From the NCBI GenBank assembly GCA_011773795.1, contig WVWW01000208.1, positions 44,764 through 51,750 on the forward strand: a stretch of DNA of 6,987 nt, written 5' to 3'. The stretch comes from Acidobacteriota bacterium (GTDB taxonomy: Bacteria > Acidobacteriota > Polarisedimenticolia > Polarisedimenticolales > Polarisedimenticolaceae). Below are positions 5,824-6,987 of this stretch, piece after piece. The translations under genes were made by a program, and so were the position numbers. The notes below the pieces were generated by a model. That model was not told the DNA's origin, ran no database searches, and worked only from the letters and a program-made list of their open reading frames with translations. How positions within the stretch are numbered: position 1 is the first letter of the stretch; each line of letters begins with the position of its first letter.

Positions 5824-5980
5824 CCACCTGTTCCACATGTTGCTCTTCGCGGGTCTGCTCTCGGCTTACTTCGCGGTGCTCCTGCGAGACGATAAACGCG
5901 AGCGGATCCGGTTCGGGCTGCTTCTGTGGGGTGGTCTCGTCGGCGGCGCACTGGCCCTCGCGTTCCTGATGGCCCCCTGA
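5816..5980 (+). CDS. 54-aa hypothetical two-helix membrane peptide
   Basis: This short ORF begins MRSHLFHMLLFAGLLSAYFA and ends LALAFLMAP. Its ATG overlaps the stop of the preceding membrane gene in the arrangement ATGCGTAG (5816-5823), a typical coupled start. Two hydrophobic segments (about 5-23 and 33-52) are separated by a charged loop, RDDKRERIR (24-32), predicting a helical hairpin in the inner membrane. It exactly fills the gap to the VanZ-like gene, whose ATG lies 7 nt after its TGA. The tight fit and strong hydrophobic-charged-hydrophobic design favour a real gene over chance. No family is recognised, and a subunit or modulator role for the neighbouring membrane protein is speculation. 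Confidence 0.75.
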   Translation: MRSHLFHMLLFAGLLSAYFAVLLRDDKRERIRFGLLLWGGLVGGALALAFLMAP

Positions 5981-5987
5981 CGCTGCG

Positions 5988-6368
5988 ATGCTGCGGCTAG
6001 CCGGACTGTGGGGGCCTTGTGTCGGGTTCATGGCCTGCGTCTGGTTTCTCAGCGACAGCGTGCGCATCGATACGCCCGAGTTGGTCTCGGACAAGATCCT
6101 GCACTTCGTGGCCTACGGGCTGTTCGGTGCCTTCAACCTGCGCGCCTTTCACGGAGGGTTTCGAAGGCCCGCTCCGTGGGCTACCGTGATGGCCATGACC
6201 CTGACCGCCGGGTTCGCGGGGCTCGACGAATGGCGCCAGTCCGGCGTCTTGTTTCGCACCGCGAGCTGGGGAGACTGGTACGCGGATCTGGCCGGCGCGC
6301 TCGTCGCCCTGGTGGTGTTGCGCGTGCTCCCGTTGCCCGAGACGGTGGGGGAATCGAGGAAAAGCTGA
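5988..6368 (+). CDS. VanZ-like family membrane protein
   Basis: This 126-aa protein matches the VanZ-like family of small polytopic membrane proteins. Characteristic residues are SDKILHFVAYGLFG (34-47, with Asp35, Lys36 and His39), then GLDEWRQS (78-85, with Asp80, Glu81 and Gln84), then Arg90, SWGDWYADLAGALV (93-106, with Asp96 and Asp100). Four hydrophobic segments are visible at about 5-22, 38-52, 64-79 and 99-114. VanZ itself gives low-level teicoplanin resistance in enterococci, but most family members are uncharacterised and no vancomycin cluster is present here. Resistance should not be inferred. The ATG is 7 nt after the small ORF with no strong Shine-Dalgarno, and the stop overlaps the next start by one base (TGATG). 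It is evidently part of the same transcript. Confidence 0.9.
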   Translation: MLRLAGLWGPCVGFMACVWFLSDSVRIDTPELVSDKILHFVAYGLFGAFNLRAFHGGFRRPAPWATVMAMTLTAGFAGLDEWRQSGVLFRTASWGDWYADLAGALVALVVLRVLPLPETVGESRKS

Positions 6369-6987
6369 TGCAAGAGAGAGTCGGATACGAGCTCCAGGCC
6401 GGGATCGCGGTCCTCACGCTGAACGATCCGCCCGCAAACACCTACAGTCACGAGATGATGCGCGAGCTCGACGATGCGATCCTGCGGGCCCGCTTCGATG
6501 AGACCGTTCACGTGATCGTCCTTCGCGGCGCGGGGGACAAGTTCTTCTGTGCCGGGGCGGATATCAACATGCTCCGTGAAGCCGATCCCACCTACAAGTA
6601 TCACTTCTGCCTTCACGCCAACGAGACGTTGAACCGTCTGGAACAGACTCCGATGTTGGTGATCGCCGCTCTGAACGGGCACACGGTCGGCGGTGGTCTC
6701 GAGATCGCCATGGCCGCGGACCTGCGGATCGCCAAGTCGGGCGGCGGCAAGATCGGTCTGCCCGAGGTGCACCTCGGCGTGCTTCCGGGAACGGGCGGCA
6801 CGCAGCGGCTGGCACGCATCGTGGGCAAGTCGCGGGCCATCGAGTTGATGGCCGAGGGCTCGACGTTCGAATTCGAGCGTGCACTCGAGCTGGGCTTGAT
6901 CCAGCAGCTCCTCCCCGCCGACGGGTTCTTCGACAACGTCATGGAGTACGCGGGCAGGTTCGTGCCCCCGGGGAAAGCCGCAAGGGC
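6368..6987 (+). CDS. Enoyl-CoA hydratase/isomerase (crotonase) family protein, 5' part
   Basis: The gene runs off the window end after 206 codons, and crotonases are usually about 260 aa, so most of it is present. The family hydrates trans-2-enoyl-CoA in fatty-acid or related acyl-CoA breakdown in the cytosol. The first oxyanion-hole segment is DKFFCAGADINML (57-69). The second is ALNGHTVGGGLEIAMAADLR (101-120), with Glu112 equivalent to rat Glu144. IGLPEVHLGVLPGTGGTQRL (129-148) holds Glu133, equivalent to rat Glu164. Having both glutamates supports true hydratase chemistry over an isomerase or hydrolase member, although the exact substrate is unknown. The ATG at 6368 overlaps the preceding TGA by one base, with GAGGAAA at 6356-6362 as Shine-Dalgarno. 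Its link to the VanZ-like gene looks like operon packing only; no shared function is evident. Confidence 0.93.
   Translation, partial: MQERVGYELQAGIAVLTLNDPPANTYSHEMMRELDDAILRARFDETVHVIVLRGAGDKFFCAGADINMLREADPTYKYHFCLHANETLNRLEQTPMLVIAALNGHTVGGGLEIAMAADLRIAKSGGGKIGLPEVHLGVLPGTGGTQRLARIVGKSRAIELMAEGSTFEFERALELGLIQQLLPADGFFDNVMEYAGRFVPPGKAAR

Noticed and set aside
5988..6368. VanZ-like gene considered as a glycopeptide-resistance determinant
   Set aside because: No vanHAX-type ligase or dehydrogenase genes are nearby, and most members of this broad membrane family have no link to resistance.

Overview
This is a GC-rich bacterial window with every gene on the + strand and almost no intergenic DNA. 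It carries a translation-centred cluster. In order it reads: the 3' end of prs (PRPP synthetase), rplY (L25/CTC family), pth (peptidyl-tRNA hydrolase), hppA (membrane-bound ion-pumping pyrophosphatase), rpsF (S6), rpsR (S18), rplI (L9), a small integral membrane protein resembling DUF6677, a 54-aa two-helix membrane peptide, a VanZ-like protein, and the 5' part of an enoyl-CoA hydratase. The prs-rplY-pth and rpsF-rpsR-rplI blocks are conserved in many bacteria. The high GC, the CTC-type L25 with an acidic tail, the PPase and the VanZ/crotonase neighbours suggest a deltaproteobacterial-type lineage such as Myxococcota, Binatota or relatives. That placement is an inference and is weakly held.

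Layout: 1-354 is the prs tail. 355-461 is the rplY leader, with a possible extended -10 promoter. 462-3826 holds rplY, pth and hppA with gaps of only 14 and 15 nt, so these three are probably one transcript. 3827-3948 is the only other sizeable gap. It is the rpsF leader and holds two GC-rich hairpins just upstream of a strong Shine-Dalgarno. 3949-5351 is rpsF-rpsR-rplI, with Shine-Dalgarno sequences packed against the preceding stop codons. 5356-6987 is a tightly coupled tail of membrane genes and a crotonase whose starts overlap or nearly touch the preceding stops.

Functionally, most of the window makes or services the ribosome: L25, S6, S18 and L9, plus Pth recycling peptidyl-tRNA. Prs and the PPase link it to nucleotide and pyrophosphate metabolism. 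Nucleotide, RNA and aminoacyl-tRNA synthesis release PPi, which the membrane PPase can use to energise the membrane. The most noteworthy features are the PPase inside a translation cluster, with K+-dependent and possible Na+-pump signatures; acidic Ala/Glu-rich tails on three different ribosomal proteins; the structured rpsF leader; and the unannotated 54-aa membrane ORF. No mobile element, CRISPR array, tRNA or rRNA gene was seen, and nothing here is clearly a new defence or accessory system.
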